Shown here: positions 43,639-55,576 of the stretch, piece by piece
Position numbering within the stretch: the stretch's first letter is position 1
Layout: every line of letters starts with the position of its first letter
Source of the DNA: Tissierellia bacterium
Lineage (GTDB): Bacteria; Bacillota; Clostridia; Tissierellales; Peptoniphilaceae
DNA length: 64,000 bases
NCBI GenBank assembly: GCA_030529425.1
Contig: JAUMWX010000003.1
Coordinates: 62,001 to 126,000, forward strand
Reading direction: 5' to 3'
Position numbers and translations under genes: made by a program
The notes under the pieces: generated by a model
What the model was told of the DNA's origin: nothing
The model's database searches: none
What the model saw: only the letters and a program-made list of their open reading frames with translations

Positions 43639-44981
43639 ATTTTATGTGAATGTCTTTTTATACAATTAGTCTTATTGTAAAGTAAAATATTCAATATTGT
43701 CCCTTTTATAATACTCGATATTGTGATTGCCATCCAAACTCCTTTGAATTCAAAAAGTGGCATCAACAATAGCGCCAAAGGGATTCTAAACAAATTAAAT
43801 GTCATGGATATAATTGCCGGTGTTTTTGTGTTTCCAAGTCCGTTAAAAACTCCCGCCGCTCCGATTTCTATACCCATAAAAAACTGGCTGATTCCAAGGA
43901 TTAAAAGATATATTTCACCATATCTGACCGTTTCAGGATCACTTGATACTATAATTCTGAATATCCCCCCTCTAAAAACAATCAAAATAAATGTAGTACA
44001 AATACCGATTATTCCCACGGTTTTCATGGAAGTTTTTATTATTTCAACCAGTCTGTCATGTTTTCGAGCTCCAAAATTTTGTCCTGCAATAGCAGTAATA
44101 CCTACCTGAAAACCTTCAATGGTCATCCAAGTAATTGATTCAATCATAGCCCCCACATTCGCTGCTGCAAAAGGAGCGGAACCGTATGTTGTTATAAATC
44201 TGCTAAGAGTAAAGGATATCATCGCATGAATTAAACTTTGACTACCGGCAGGAAAACCCAATTTAATCTTTCTCAACATGTTTTTATGGTCTAAGACCCC
44301 ATATTTTATTGCTTGAAAAATCTCATTCTCTGTTTTTACTATATTAATTACAAACAAAATAAATACAATTAACTGTGATAAAATGGTTGCATAAGCCGCC
44401 CCTTTGTACCCCCAATTAAAATAAAATATAAAAATCGGATCCAAAAAAACATTTAGAATCAACCCCAGTGAAACTATTTTAAACGGAGTAACACTGTTTC
44501 CTAAACTGTTGTAAATCGCTGCAAAAAAAGGAACAGTGTAAGAAAAAAGAGAACCCAACGCTATTAATTTCAGGTAATTGCCCCCTATCAGGGTCACATT
44601 TTCATCCAAATTATAGAATCCTATTATTTTGTCTCCGAAAAATAACACAATCACCATGAAAATCAATATAATAATCGTATTCAATATTAATCCGTTCTTA
44701 ATCGTATTCCTGATTCCTATATAGTCTTTTTTACCATATTCCTGAGCAGTATATATACTTGTACCGATTTTAGGTATTATCATTATTGATAAAGCCATCC
44801 AAATAATATAATGTGTGGAAGATGTTCCCGCTACAGCGTCTTTTCCGATACTTCCAAGCCATGCCGTATCTGTTATATTATACGCCATATTTATAAAGGC
44901 TGTCGCCATTAATGGGATTGAAAGCTTAACCAAAGAGCTGAAAATACTGCCTTCCAATAAATTAATCTTTTTTTGCTCCAT
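43632..44981 (-). CDS. MATE-family multidrug/metabolite exporter
   Basis: A 449-residue membrane protein with about twelve helices in two similar halves. It begins [36 protein letters not shown] and contains [14 protein letters not shown], a clear MATE motif, in the second half. Such carriers expel cationic drugs or metabolites with Na+ or H+ exchange. The substrate cannot be told. It overlaps dusB by 20 bases, with GGAGGA before the ATG, and may be an add-on to the panT-coaX-dusB unit. Confidence 0.93.
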   Translation of the reverse strand: MEQKKINLLEGSIFSSLVKLSIPLMATAFINMAYNITDTAWLGSIGKDAVAGTSSTHYIIWMALSIMIIPKIGTSIYTAQEYGKKDYIGIRNTIKNGLILNTIIILIFMVIVLFFGDKIIGFYNLDENVTLIGGNYLKLIALGSLFSYTVPFFAAIYNSLGNSVTPFKIVSLGLILNVFLDPIFIFYFNWGYKGAAYATILSQLIVFILFVINIVKTENEIFQAIKYGVLDHKNMLRKIKLGFPAGSQSLIHAMISFTLSRFITTYGSAPFAAANVGAMIESITWMTIEGFQVGITAIAGQNFGARKHDRLVEIIKTSMKTVGIIGICTTFILIVFRGGIFRIIVSSDPETVRYGEIYLLILGISQFFMGIEIGAAGVFNGLGNTKTPAIISMTFNLFRIPLALLLMPLFEFKGVWMAITISSIIKGTILNILLYNKTNCIKRHSHKMS

Positions 44982-45933
44982 CTGATTCCTCCAAAAGAAT
45001 CTTATATTCCATCAGTATATCAAAAATTTCGTTATAATCATTAATTTTATTAATCTTGTCTTTTATAGAATTGGAGTCTCTAAACCCTTTAATATACCAA
45101 GCGATATTCTTTCTCATCTCATTGATTGCAATTCGCTCTTTTTTGTGTAATAAAAGTCTGTTGTAGTGCTCTATTATAGTATCTATTACCTCGTCAAATC
45201 TTATTTTATCATAGTATCCTTGATTTAAATACTGTTTTATCTGTTTAAATATAAATGGATTTCCCATAGCTCCTCTGGCGATTGCTATTTCTTCAACTCC
45301 GGTTTTTTCTACCATCAAAACAGCATCTTCCGGAGTAAAGATATCACCATTTCCGACAACAGGTATGCTAAGACTTTCTTTTAGTTTTTTAATTGCCGAC
45401 CAATCAGCTTTTCCGCTATACATTTGCTTTCTTGTTCTGGCATGCAATGTAACCTTATCAGCTCCATAAGCCTCACATATCTTGCCCACTTCTAAATAAT
45501 TAATAGAATTTTCATCATATCCTAGCCTGAATTTTGCGCTTATAGGAAGATCTGTGGATTCCCTCATTGAATAAATAATTCTTTTAATATTTTCAGGATC
45601 TTTCATCAAAGCCGAACCTTCACCATTTTTTACAATCTTTGGAGCAGGGCATCCCATATTAATATCTATGGATTGAAAATTCATTTTATTAATAATTTCT
45701 CTTATCACTTTGGATATTATTTGTGCATCCGAACCGAAAATTTGAACACCGCACTTTTCATTTTCATATGTGTCCAATAATTCTTTTGAGTTCTTATCTA
45801 AATACAAAAGTCCCTTAGCAGAGACCATTTCAGTATAAGCATAATCTAAACCGTTATCGTTGCAAATACTTCTAAAACTTTTATCCGTCACGCCTGCTAA
45901 GGGGCTAAGTATTAATTTAATACTTTTATTCAT
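44962..45933 (-). CDS. dusB: tRNA-dihydrouridine synthase
   Basis: A 323-residue flavoenzyme. It begins [15 protein letters not shown], has the catalytic Cys95 in [19 protein letters not shown], Lys and His motifs KFRLGYD and [14 protein letters not shown], and the FMN phosphate motif [13 protein letters not shown]. It reduces uridines in the tRNA D-loop. DusB is the usual Firmicute type; the exact position modified is inferred. Start overlaps coaX by eight bases. Confidence 0.93.
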   Translation of the reverse strand: MNKSIKLILSPLAGVTDKSFRSICNDNGLDYAYTEMVSAKGLLYLDKNSKELLDTYENEKCGVQIFGSDAQIISKVIREIINKMNFQSIDINMGCPAPKIVKNGEGSALMKDPENIKRIIYSMRESTDLPISAKFRLGYDENSINYLEVGKICEAYGADKVTLHARTRKQMYSGKADWSAIKKLKESLSIPVVGNGDIFTPEDAVLMVEKTGVEEIAIARGAMGNPFIFKQIKQYLNQGYYDKIRFDEVIDTIIEHYNRLLLHKKERIAINEMRKNIAWYIKGFRDSNSIKDKINKINDYNEIFDILMEYKILLEESDGAKKD

Positions 45934-46714
45934 TTCTTTCTTTTATTGTCCTATTATAAATTAATTTCATACCATGTAAGGTAATATCATAGTCATACTC
46001 TTGGATGTATTTTGAATTTTGTGAAATTAATGATGCATATCCTCCGGTAGCAATAATACTTACATCCTTAGGATCACACTTTAAATCTTTCACAATATTT
46101 TCAATTATATTATCCACAAGTCCTATATAACCGTAAACTATACCCGATTGTATCGCATGTATAGTATTGCTCCCAATAGCTTTATCGGGAACTTCAAGCT
46201 CAACTTTAGGCAATTTTGATGTTCTGGAGAAAAGAGCTTCAGATGCTATACCTATTCCGGGAGCAATTGCACCTCCGATAAATTCACCTTTTTCATTAAC
46301 AACATCAAATGAAATAGCTGTTCCAATATCAATTAAAATTGCGGGCAGTTTATACTTGTCAATAATCGCGACTGAATTTGCAACTCTGTCTGCACCCACT
46401 TCTCGCGGATTATCATATTTTATAGGCATACCGGTTTTAGTACCTTCACCTACAATCATTGGGTCAATATTAAGATATCTGCTACACATAGTTTTCAATG
46501 TGTGTTGAATACTTGGAACCACTGAGCCGATAACAATGTCATGAATTTCATCTCTGCTTATACCATAATGAGAAAGTATTGATTCAACTTGCAATCCATA
46601 CTCATCAGATGTGCGACTTTGTCTTGTTGCCAGTCTCCAACTATATTTTTTAACATCACCGTCATATAAACCCATTACGATGTTTGTATTTCCAACATCA
46701 ATCAATAATAACAT
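45926..46714 (-). CDS. coaX: Type III pantothenate kinase
   Basis: A 262-residue kinase of the ASKHA fold. Motifs are [18 protein letters not shown] (P loop-like, first Asp), [10 protein letters not shown] with the substrate-binding Asp, and [14 protein letters not shown] with GGAIAPG. It phosphorylates pantothenate, the first step to coenzyme A, and is not inhibited by CoA. The ATG at 46714 is joined to the panT stop as TAATG, with GAGGAAAA upstream. The tie to a transporter gene supports pantothenate as that carrier's substrate. Confidence 0.95.
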   Translation of the reverse strand: MLLLIDVGNTNIVMGLYDGDVKKYSWRLATRQSRTSDEYGLQVESILSHYGISRDEIHDIVIGSVVPSIQHTLKTMCSRYLNIDPMIVGEGTKTGMPIKYDNPREVGADRVANSVAIIDKYKLPAILIDIGTAISFDVVNEKGEFIGGAIAPGIGIASEALFSRTSKLPKVELEVPDKAIGSNTIHAIQSGIVYGYIGLVDNIIENIVKDLKCDPKDVSIIATGGYASLISQNSKYIQEYDYDITLHGMKLIYNRTIKERNE

Positions 46715-47319
46715 TATTTTCCTCTTTTTTTCATTTTTAGTAAAGCATAACATATCGGTGTTGCCAATATAGCACAAACAAGCATTTCCGCACCACCACT
46801 AGTTAACGCAATACTTCCAATGAATTTTGCAGCACTGTCCGAAGCAGCTGCTCTACCTCTTTCAACCATCAATTGCATATATCTTTGAGCGTATATGATA
46901 TAAATTAGCCCTAAAACTCCAATTGTATTTACAAGCGATCCGATTCCGGCTGAAATTGTTATAGCCAATTTGTTCAGGCTCGTTTTTCTCAATGCATTGA
47001 ACAACAATCCTGTCAAAACTCCTATCAGTATTCTAGGTAAAATAGCTACTATAGGGTTTAGAAACAAAAATGAGAATGGTTGAGGTCTCAAAAGAGCATT
47101 CAATAGTGATACAATACCGAAAACTAATCCTAAAATCCCTCCAACAACGGGTCCCTCAACTATTGCAACAATTACAACAGGTACGTGCAATATAGTTGCT
47201 TGTATAGGCCCAACTGGAATAAAACCAAGTCCTGGTACTGCGGATAAAAATACTATTATCCCCGTCATTATGCCCAATAAGGCAAGTGTTCTTGTTTGCT
47301 TAAAGCTTTTTGTATTCAT
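46714..47319 (-). CDS. panT: ECF transporter S component, probable pantothenate uptake
   Basis: A 201-residue membrane protein with five to six helices. The first has TLALLGIMTGIIVFLSAVPGLGFIPVGPIQATILHVPV-like features of the ECF S-component family, with GPIQATILHVPV and LGLVFGIVSLLNALLRP. It would bind the vitamin and use a shared ECF energy module encoded elsewhere. Coupling to coaX makes pantothenate the likely substrate; this is inference by context. AGGAGG precedes the ATG, and a palindrome lies in the leader. Confidence 0.88.
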   Translation of the reverse strand: MNTKSFKQTRTLALLGIMTGIIVFLSAVPGLGFIPVGPIQATILHVPVVIVAIVEGPVVGGILGLVFGIVSLLNALLRPQPFSFLFLNPIVAILPRILIGVLTGLLFNALRKTSLNKLAITISAGIGSLVNTIGVLGLIYIIYAQRYMQLMVERGRAAASDSAAKFIGSIALTSGGAEMLVCAILATPICYALLKMKKRGK

Positions 47320-47380
47320 TTTTTCCTCCTGATCCAGTTCTATCGATACCGGTCTTTTTTATTTGCTATTATATAGCATT

Positions 47381-47412
47381 CGTGATTTTTATTTATCACG
47401 TTTTCTATTATA
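47381..47412 (-). promoter_or_regulatory. panT promoter -10 and inverted repeat
   Basis: On the - strand TATAAT (47412-47407) is followed at the expected start site by CGTGAT-N8-ATCACG (47400-47381). A second small inverted repeat, GCTATATAATAGC, comes next (47377-47365). The first may be an operator for a vitamin-responsive regulator. I do not recognise the binding family. Confidence 0.5.
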
Positions 47413-47422
47413 ACATATTTTT

Positions 47423-47917
47423 TTATTTTTTTAATTTAAATTTTCTGAACAGCTCGTTAATTTCGTCGACATCAGACAATTTGATTTTGAGGTAGGCATT
47501 TTTATGCTCAAAGCCTTCCTTGTAACTTATTATCAATTCAGATCTCTCTCTGTCAAAACCCCACTTCTTGATATCATGCCATAATACAAACTTGTCTCCG
47601 GCTGAAATTCCGTTTTCAGCTACTACCGTTTTTGCTTTGGTTTCAACAATCAAAACCAAAATTAAGGCAATCATAAATCCGCCTATTAAGTACATCCCTT
47701 GGTATATATTAACAGCTCCGAATATAACCACTAAAACACCTACATAATACAACCAATTTGATACAGTTCTTCCAAAATAGTGCTTTTCCCCTTCTGCCAA
47801 CTTTAACGCTTTTTGATTTTTATAAATTTTATATAAAAAATAAAGTAAAAGTCCGCCATACAAAAAATATACAACTGTAAATGACTGCTGATCAGCAGCA
47901 CTCTGCAATCCTAACAT
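47423..47917 (-). CDS. Uncharacterised membrane protein, DUF5673/PH-like tail
   Basis: A 164-residue protein. Three helices lie at about 13-30, 53-70 and 74-92, followed by a soluble C-terminal part of about 70 residues with the pattern ENGISAGDKFVLWHDIKKWGFD and ELIISYKEG, resembling the small PH-like domain found after membrane segments in Firmicutes (DUF5673 or YcxB type, not certain). Function is unknown. It begins one base after ftsH with GGAGAA, so it should share that transcript. Confidence 0.7.
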   Translation of the reverse strand: MLGLQSAADQQSFTVVYFLYGGLLLYFLYKIYKNQKALKLAEGEKHYFGRTVSNWLYYVGVLVVIFGAVNIYQGMYLIGGFMIALILVLIVETKAKTVVAENGISAGDKFVLWHDIKKWGFDRERSELIISYKEGFEHKNAYLKIKLSDVDEINELFRKFKLKK

Positions 47918-47918
47918 A

Positions 47919-49781
47919 TTATTCTCCTACAACTTCATTTTTTGCTTTAATTACATCACCAATATTTAGTGAACTATCATATTTCATTGCAATAGAAATG
48001 AAGTCTTCTTTTCTTAAAGTTTCCTTTTCTAACAGTGCTTTAGATAATTCGTGTAAAAATTCAATATTTTTACTCAACAATTCCTTAGCTTTAGTATACG
48101 CACCGCCAATTATTTGTCTAACTTCTTCGTCAATTTCAATTGCAACTTTTTCGGAATGATTATCCCCGGATGTATAATCTCTTCCTAAAAATACATCTCC
48201 ACTATTATTTCTATATTGAATAGGTCCAAGCTTCTCACTCATACCGAATGTAGTTACCATTGCCCTTGCAATTTTCGTAGCCCTTTCTATATCATTGGAC
48301 GCACCGGTGGAAATGTCGTCTAAAACAAGCTCTTCAGCAGCCCTGCCTCCCAGCAATGAAACTATCTCGTTAATCATTCTTCCCTTTGTTGAATACGATC
48401 TGTCTTCTTCCGGTATAAATGAAGTAAATCCGCCGGCAGATCCTCTAGGAATAATCGTAATCATGTGAACCGGATCCATATCCGGCAAGAAATGTGTCAC
48501 AACTGCGTGTCCCGCCTCGTGATAAGCTGTAAGCTCTCTTTCTTTTTCAATTACTACCCTGCTTTTTTTCTCAGGTCCTGCAACCACTCTTATGGTAGCC
48601 TCTTCAAAAATATCGCTTGTTATCTCAGGCTTTCCGTATCTTGCGGTAAGTAGAGCGGCTTCATTCGTAATATTTTCCAATTCGGCAGGTGAAAAACCTG
48701 CAGTTGTTTTAGCTATATCCCTTAAATCGACTTCTTTTGCCAAGTGTTTGTTCTTTGTGTGCACTTTCAAAACTTCATATCTTTCCTGAACATCAGGCAA
48801 AGAAATTTGAATCGTTCTGTCAAATCTTCCCGGTCTTAATAATGCCGGATCTAAAATGTCCGGTCTATTTGTTGCGGCAATCATTATTATACCTTCATTT
48901 GTCTCAAAACCGTCCATCTCTACAAGTAGTTGGTTAAGGGTTTGTTCTCTCTCATCATGCCCGCCGCCAAGTCCGGCTCCTCTTCTTCTTCCGACAGCGT
49001 CTATTTCATCTATAAAAATTATGCAAGGTGCATTTTTCTTAGCTTCCTTGAACATATCTCTGACTCTGGAAGCACCGACCCCTACAAACATTTCAACAAA
49101 ATCAGAACCGCTTATGCTATAAAACGGAACTTTCGCCTCGCCGGCAACAGCTTTGGATATATAAGTTTTACCGGTTCCCGGAGGTCCTACAAGTAATACA
49201 CCTGTAGGAATTCTGGCTCCATGTGTTACATATTTTCTCGGGTCTTTCAAAAAATCAACAATTTCATATAATTCTTCTTTTTCTTCTTTAAGCCCCGCGA
49301 CATCGGCAAATGTGATTCTCTTTCCAGTGTCTTTGTTCAGAGAAGCTCTTGATCTTCCAAAATTCATCGCCTGCGAATTTCCGCCCGCAGATCTGTTCAT
49401 CAAGAAAAATAAGAGTAAAACTCCGCCTCCCATTATTAGGACAGAAGGAAGCACAGAAACCCACACCGATGGAGCCGGAACTTTTTCCGCCTCGTATTTA
49501 ATTTTCCCGCTTTCTACCTTTTCCTTTAAATAATTATCATAAAATGTGCTTTGAAACTCTCCAGGCAATTCAGCCGTGAAGGTATTCTTATCTTTGTATT
49601 GACCCTCAACTTTTGATCCTATGGTTTTTATTTTTTCAATTTTATCTTCCTGTATACTTTTTACAAGGACATCTATTCCGATATTTTTGTTTGGAGCAAA
49701 ATAGTCACCTACAAACTGATATAGCAATATCAACAATAATATCGGTATTAAAAATGACATATAATTCTTATTCTTGTTCAA
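47919..49781 (-). CDS. ftsH: ATP-dependent zinc metalloprotease FtsH
   Basis: A 620-residue AAA+ protease. Two helices at about 8-25 and 108-128 flank an outer domain. Walker A is GPPGTGKT (199-206), Walker [10 protein letters not shown], the second region of homology [20 protein letters not shown], and the zinc site HEAGH (421-425). It degrades membrane and regulatory proteins. It starts at TTG (49781) with AGGGGGA at ideal distance; an ATG seven codons on is the fallback. The hpt-ftsH order is standard in Firmicutes. Confidence 0.96.
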   Translation of the reverse strand: MNKNKNYMSFLIPILLLILLYQFVGDYFAPNKNIGIDVLVKSIQEDKIEKIKTIGSKVEGQYKDKNTFTAELPGEFQSTFYDNYLKEKVESGKIKYEAEKVPAPSVWVSVLPSVLIMGGGVLLLFFLMNRSAGGNSQAMNFGRSRASLNKDTGKRITFADVAGLKEEKEELYEIVDFLKDPRKYVTHGARIPTGVLLVGPPGTGKTYISKAVAGEAKVPFYSISGSDFVEMFVGVGASRVRDMFKEAKKNAPCIIFIDEIDAVGRRRGAGLGGGHDEREQTLNQLLVEMDGFETNEGIIMIAATNRPDILDPALLRPGRFDRTIQISLPDVQERYEVLKVHTKNKHLAKEVDLRDIAKTTAGFSPAELENITNEAALLTARYGKPEITSDIFEEATIRVVAGPEKKSRVVIEKERELTAYHEAGHAVVTHFLPDMDPVHMITIIPRGSAGGFTSFIPEEDRSYSTKGRMINEIVSLLGGRAAEELVLDDISTGASNDIERATKIARAMVTTFGMSEKLGPIQYRNNSGDVFLGRDYTSGDNHSEKVAIEIDEEVRQIIGGAYTKAKELLSKNIEFLHELSKALLEKETLRKEDFISIAMKYDSSLNIGDVIKAKNEVVGE

Positions 49782-49790
49782 TATTTCCCC

Positions 49791-50348
49791 CTACTCATAT
49801 GCCTCGCGTTTTACAACGCCGATAAAAGGCAGATTTCTGTACTTTTCCGCATAGTCAATCCCATATCCTACAACAAATTCGTCAGGAATCTCAAAACCTA
49901 AATAATCCACTTTAACATTAACTTTTCTTCTTTGTTCTTTATTCAGTAATGATGCAACCTTGATTGATTTGGCTTTTCTAGCCTCTAATGTCTTTATAAC
50001 ATAATTCATCGTATATCCCGTATCGACTATATCTTCAACAATTATTACATTTTTTCCTTCAATATTTTGATCTAAATCTTTTAAAATCCTAACATCTCCG
50101 GAAGATGTCGTGCTTAAACCGTAACTCGAAACAGACATGAAATCAAATGTGATAGGTAAATCAATTTTTCTTGCCAAGTCAGTCAAAAACATTACTGAAC
50201 CCTTCAAAATCCCAAGTAAAATTAAAGGAGCATCATCGTCTTTGTAATCGCGTGTGATTTTTTTCCCTATTTCTTCTACTTTATCTTCAATATCTTTGCT
50301 AGATACCAAAATGTAAGATATTTCTTCTAATTTTGTGATGTCGTCCAT
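49791..50348 (-). CDS. hpt: Hypoxanthine phosphoribosyltransferase
   Basis: A 185-residue type I PRTase. The PRPP-binding loop is NVIIVEDIVDTGYTMNYV, with the flexible-loop part SSYGLSTTSSGDVRI before it, and a C-terminal VGYGIDYAEKYRNLPFIGVV that binds the purine. It salvages hypoxanthine (and perhaps guanine) to nucleotides. It starts inside tilS (22-base overlap) with GGAGGAG and lies just before ftsH. Confidence 0.95.
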   Translation of the reverse strand: MDDITKLEEISYILVSSKDIEDKVEEIGKKITRDYKDDDAPLILLGILKGSVMFLTDLARKIDLPITFDFMSVSSYGLSTTSSGDVRILKDLDQNIEGKNVIIVEDIVDTGYTMNYVIKTLEARKAKSIKVASLLNKEQRRKVNVKVDYLGFEIPDEFVVGYGIDYAEKYRNLPFIGVVKREAYE

Positions 50349-51682
50349 AACTCCTCCACTTTTATTTTTAAATATTTGTCGTCAATTTCTAAATTTCTAA
50401 AATAATATAAATTAGATATTCCCACTATTTGACCGTTAATCTCAATAATCGGCAAAAAATCCCTTTCAAAAATATCTATTTTTTTATCATTGAAAAAGTC
50501 TTTTACCTTTCTGAATCTTTCATTGATGCGTATCCTATCACCATCATTTCTGCTTCTTATTGTCAACTTCTCAATATATTTCAAAGGATAATATAAGGAT
50601 TTTTTATCTTCAAGAGTATCTACAATATCAAAAAAAATCCTCTTTTCATTTATATCCATGTATTCGGGCAGATCATGAACATCTATAATTATATCATTTT
50701 CTAAATCATTTTCGATTTTTTTAACGATGTTAAATTCCCTAAGTGAATTATAACAAACAATGCCGTTAATACTAACTCTTTTCGTCCCCTTGGCATCCAG
50801 TATTTTCAGAAATTCATCATAATGTTTTTTTTCAAATGAATCAAGATGACCGAATAGTCTCAGTATTTCATTCCTTAGTATCAACCTCTGTTCCACACTC
50901 TCCATTTCTCTAAACAGAGTTCTGTCAAGTGCTGACCTGTAGTTTGTCCGATTAAGACAAATTTTATTCAATTTAGCCTCAATGATATCATTTAAATATA
51001 TATTCTGTTCAGTCGCCATTGAACTTAGTCTTATCAGAGAAAACTTAAAACTCGGGTTAAAATTCTTCTCAATGAACGGAATCAACTCATTTCTAATTTT
51101 ATTTCTGGTAAATTCATTTTCGAGATTACTCTTATCCTGTCTAAACTCTAATTTGTTATCTTCAAAATACCTCTCTATGTCGTTTCTGGAAGTCTTCAAA
51201 AGAGGTCTTATAATATTTTCTCTTTTCGATTTAATTCCTTCCAAGCCATATGTGCCTGTGCCTCGAATTATTCTCATTAAAATAGTTTCGGCGCTATCAT
51301 CCAAATTGTGTGCCAATGCTATTTTCCAAATCTTTGAATCAGCTTTGGATTTTATAATCTCGGAAAAAAAGGCATATCTCAACTTCCTTCCCGCATCTTC
51401 CTTCGAAAGTTTATTTTCTGTTGCATATCTTTCCATATCAACTCTTTTATGATGATATTTAATTCCATATTTTTCGCATAGTTTTTCCACAAACTCTTCA
51501 TCCGTATCGGATTCCTTTCCTCGCATCATGTGATTTACATGTGCCACCTCGATCGTCAAGCAATATTCTTTGAGTTTAATTAAAGAATCCAATAATACAA
51601 CCGAATCAATTCCGCCGGAAACACCTACTAATATCTTGTCAAATTTCCGTATCAGTTGTGTATCTATAATGGATTTGATCAT
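50327..51682 (-). CDS. tilS: tRNA(Ile)-lysidine synthetase
   Basis: A 451-residue PP-loop ATPase. The signature VGVSGGIDSVVLLDSL lies at residues about 18-33, AHNLDDSAETILMRIIRG and RPLLKTSRNDIERY follow, and the C-terminal part (from about 340) holds the TilS substrate-binding domain. It changes C34 of tRNA-Ile2 to lysidine, so that AUA is read correctly. It is essential and well placed between divIC and hpt. Start overlaps the divIC-like stop as ATGA. Confidence 0.95.
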   Translation of the reverse strand: MIKSIIDTQLIRKFDKILVGVSGGIDSVVLLDSLIKLKEYCLTIEVAHVNHMMRGKESDTDEEFVEKLCEKYGIKYHHKRVDMERYATENKLSKEDAGRKLRYAFFSEIIKSKADSKIWKIALAHNLDDSAETILMRIIRGTGTYGLEGIKSKRENIIRPLLKTSRNDIERYFEDNKLEFRQDKSNLENEFTRNKIRNELIPFIEKNFNPSFKFSLIRLSSMATEQNIYLNDIIEAKLNKICLNRTNYRSALDRTLFREMESVEQRLILRNEILRLFGHLDSFEKKHYDEFLKILDAKGTKRVSINGIVCYNSLREFNIVKKIENDLENDIIIDVHDLPEYMDINEKRIFFDIVDTLEDKKSLYYPLKYIEKLTIRSRNDGDRIRINERFRKVKDFFNDKKIDIFERDFLPIIEINGQIVGISNLYYFRNLEIDDKYLKIKVEELWTTSQN

Positions 51683-52188
51683 TGATTGTTTTCCTCTGAT
51701 TCATTTCCTGTATTTTGATTATTATTCTCTTGATTTTCATTATTGCCAGTATTTTGATTATTATTTTCTTGATTTTCGTTATTATCTGAAGAATTTTGAT
51801 TTTCAACATTTTGTGATTGATTGTCGGCTTGATTTTCCTGAGTCGTATTTATATCCTGTGATTCGCCGTTTTTAGAATTGTCGTCAGTAATATATATCTT
51901 TTCATTCGGCTTTATCATTCCCAAGTTTTCTCTCGCCTTCTTTTCTATGTACTCTAATTTATTGGCATTTTCAACTTCTTTAGTTAACTCACGAATTTTC
52001 GCCTTAAGATTTTCCTGTTCATGAACTGCAGATTTATATTGACTTTTCAATTCTTTGATCGTATTTTTATTTTTCACGAAAAAAATCATCAAAACAACCA
52101 CCAAAACAGATGATATAATCAATCCCAGTCTTGAATTTCTCATTCTCTTTTTATTTCTTCTATTTCTTAGTTCTAATCTTTTATTCAT
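51679..52188 (-). CDS. divIC: DivIC/FtsB-type septum formation initiator with Asn/Gln-rich repeat tail
   Basis: A 169-residue bitopic protein. A very basic N-terminus (residues 1-22) leads to a helix at about 23-41 and a coiled coil at about 43-85 (KELKSQYKSAVHEQENLKAKIRELTKEV). It then has the family end IEKKARENLGMIKPNEKIYI. Residues about 103-169 are an added tail of Asn, Gln, Glu and Thr, with a tandem repeat of 13 residues. DivIC partners FtsL and DivIB at the septum. The ATG at 52188 follows AGGTGA; the rqcP-divIC-tilS order confirms identity. Confidence 0.85.
   Translation of the reverse strand: MNKRLELRNRRNKKRMRNSRLGLIISSVLVVVLMIFFVKNKNTIKELKSQYKSAVHEQENLKAKIRELTKEVENANKLEYIEKKARENLGMIKPNEKIYITDDNSKNGESQDINTTQENQADNQSQNVENQNSSDNNENQENNNQNTGNNENQENNNQNTGNESEENNQ
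51710..51787 (-). repeat. 39-bp tandem repeat coding for the DivIC tail
   Basis: Two nearly identical 39-bp units (51710-51748 and 51749-51787) encode ENQENNNQNTGN-like 13-residue repeats. They differ at about five positions. The unit is a multiple of three, so copy number changes would keep the frame. Confidence 0.8.
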
Positions 52189-52189
52189 A

Positions 52190-52435
52190 TTAATCACCTA
52201 TAATTTTAAACATTTCCTTTGCCTGATCTTTAAATGAGGTTTCCCTAAGATCCAATACTTGAGCCCTTAAAACATTTTCACCGAATCTTATTTCAATTAT
52301 GTCTTTCAATTTAATCTCATATCCTGCTTTAACCACTTTCCCATTGACCGATACTCTTCCGGAATCGCATGCTTCTTTTGCGACAGTCCTTCTTTTGATC
52401 AATCTGGAGTTTTTTAAAAATTTATCTATACGCAT
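52190..52435 (-). CDS. rqcP: RNA-binding S4 protein RqcP
   Basis: An 81-residue S4-domain protein (YabO/HslR-like) starting MRIDKFLKNSRLIKRRTVAKEACDSG-type, with GRVSVNGKVVKAGYEIKLKDII. RqcP works in ribosome-associated quality control, helping RqcH add alanine tails to stalled peptides. The ATG at 52435 has GGGGGAA upstream, excluding the longer frame. It leads the rqcP-divIC-tilS-hpt-ftsH block and has a good promoter. Confidence 0.94.
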   Translation of the reverse strand: MRIDKFLKNSRLIKRRTVAKEACDSGRVSVNGKVVKAGYEIKLKDIIEIRFGENVLRAQVLDLRETSFKDQAKEMFKIIGD

Positions 52436-52451
52436 ATTTCCCCCGTTATTC

Positions 52452-52479
52452 ATTATACCATTAATGCACAATTTTACAA
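52452..52479 (-). promoter_or_regulatory. Promoter of the rqcP-ftsH block
   Basis: TTGTAA (52479-52474), a 16-bp spacer and TATAAT (52457-52452) read on the - strand, with a leader of only about 10-15 bases before rqcP. Confidence 0.72.
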
Positions 52480-52506
52480 AAATACAATACTTATACTGGT
52501 ATGTAA

Positions 52507-52543
52507 AATTAAGGGAAATATTAATCAAATACTTCCCCTAATT
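52507..52543 (-). terminator. Possible terminator of the pyr operon
   Basis: AATTAGGGGAA and TTTCCCTTAATT on the - strand form an imperfect stem with one bulge, followed by a weak TTTT tract, about 20 bases after the pyrE stop. Confidence 0.45.
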
Positions 52544-52563
52544 CCATAATTATAATATTTTTT

Positions 52564-53240
52564 TTATTTTGCTCCATATTCAAAATAATAATCTCTGATT
52601 TTATTCTTCATTTCTTCAGATAAAGTATATTTTCCGTCATGCGTATTTTCATTAAGATATTTAATAACTTCATCCATCGAAACAATTGATTTTGCTTCGA
52701 TTTTATATGTTTCCTTTATCTCGTCAAGAGCCGTCAATACCTCAGATTTGCCTCTTTCTCCCCTGTCGACGGAAACCATCAAACCCAAAACTTCAACATC
52801 GGGATTTTGAGTAATCAGAGGAAATGTTTCTTCGATGGATTTTCCTGATGTCGTAACATCTTCAATTATTACAACTCTCGTTTTACCCGATAGATTATCT
52901 CCTAAAAATTGACCTATATCTCCATGATCTTTCAATTCTTTTCTGTTTGCGCTATATCTTACATTTATTCCGTATAAATCATATAATGCGATTGATGTTG
53001 CAACAGCAAGCGGAATTCCTTTGTATGCAAGTCCGAATATTACATCGAAATTTCTTCCATAGTTTTCATATATCGCATGTGCATAGTATTCAGATAATTT
53101 CTTTATTTGAGAACCGGATGTAAATGATCCTATATTCATAAAAAATGGTGATTTTCTCCCACTTTTAAGAATGAATTCTCCAAATTTTAAAGCTTCGGTT
53201 TCAAGTAGAAATTCAATAAATTCTTTCTTGTATTTTTTCA

Positions 53241-53241
<1 letters not shown>
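52564..53241 (-). CDS. pyrE: Orotate phosphoribosyltransferase
   Basis: A 225-residue PRTase. FGEFILKSGRKSPFFMNIGSF is the N-terminal signature and RVVIIEDVTTSGKSIEETF the PRPP loop; YSANRKELKDHG supplies the catalytic loop. It joins orotate to PRPP, giving OMP. It is the last gene of the pyr operon; its ATG overlaps the pyrF stop as TGATG. At about 225 residues it is of the longer bacterial type. Confidence 0.96.
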
Positions 53242-55574
<2,333 letters not shown>

Positions 55575-55576
55575 TT

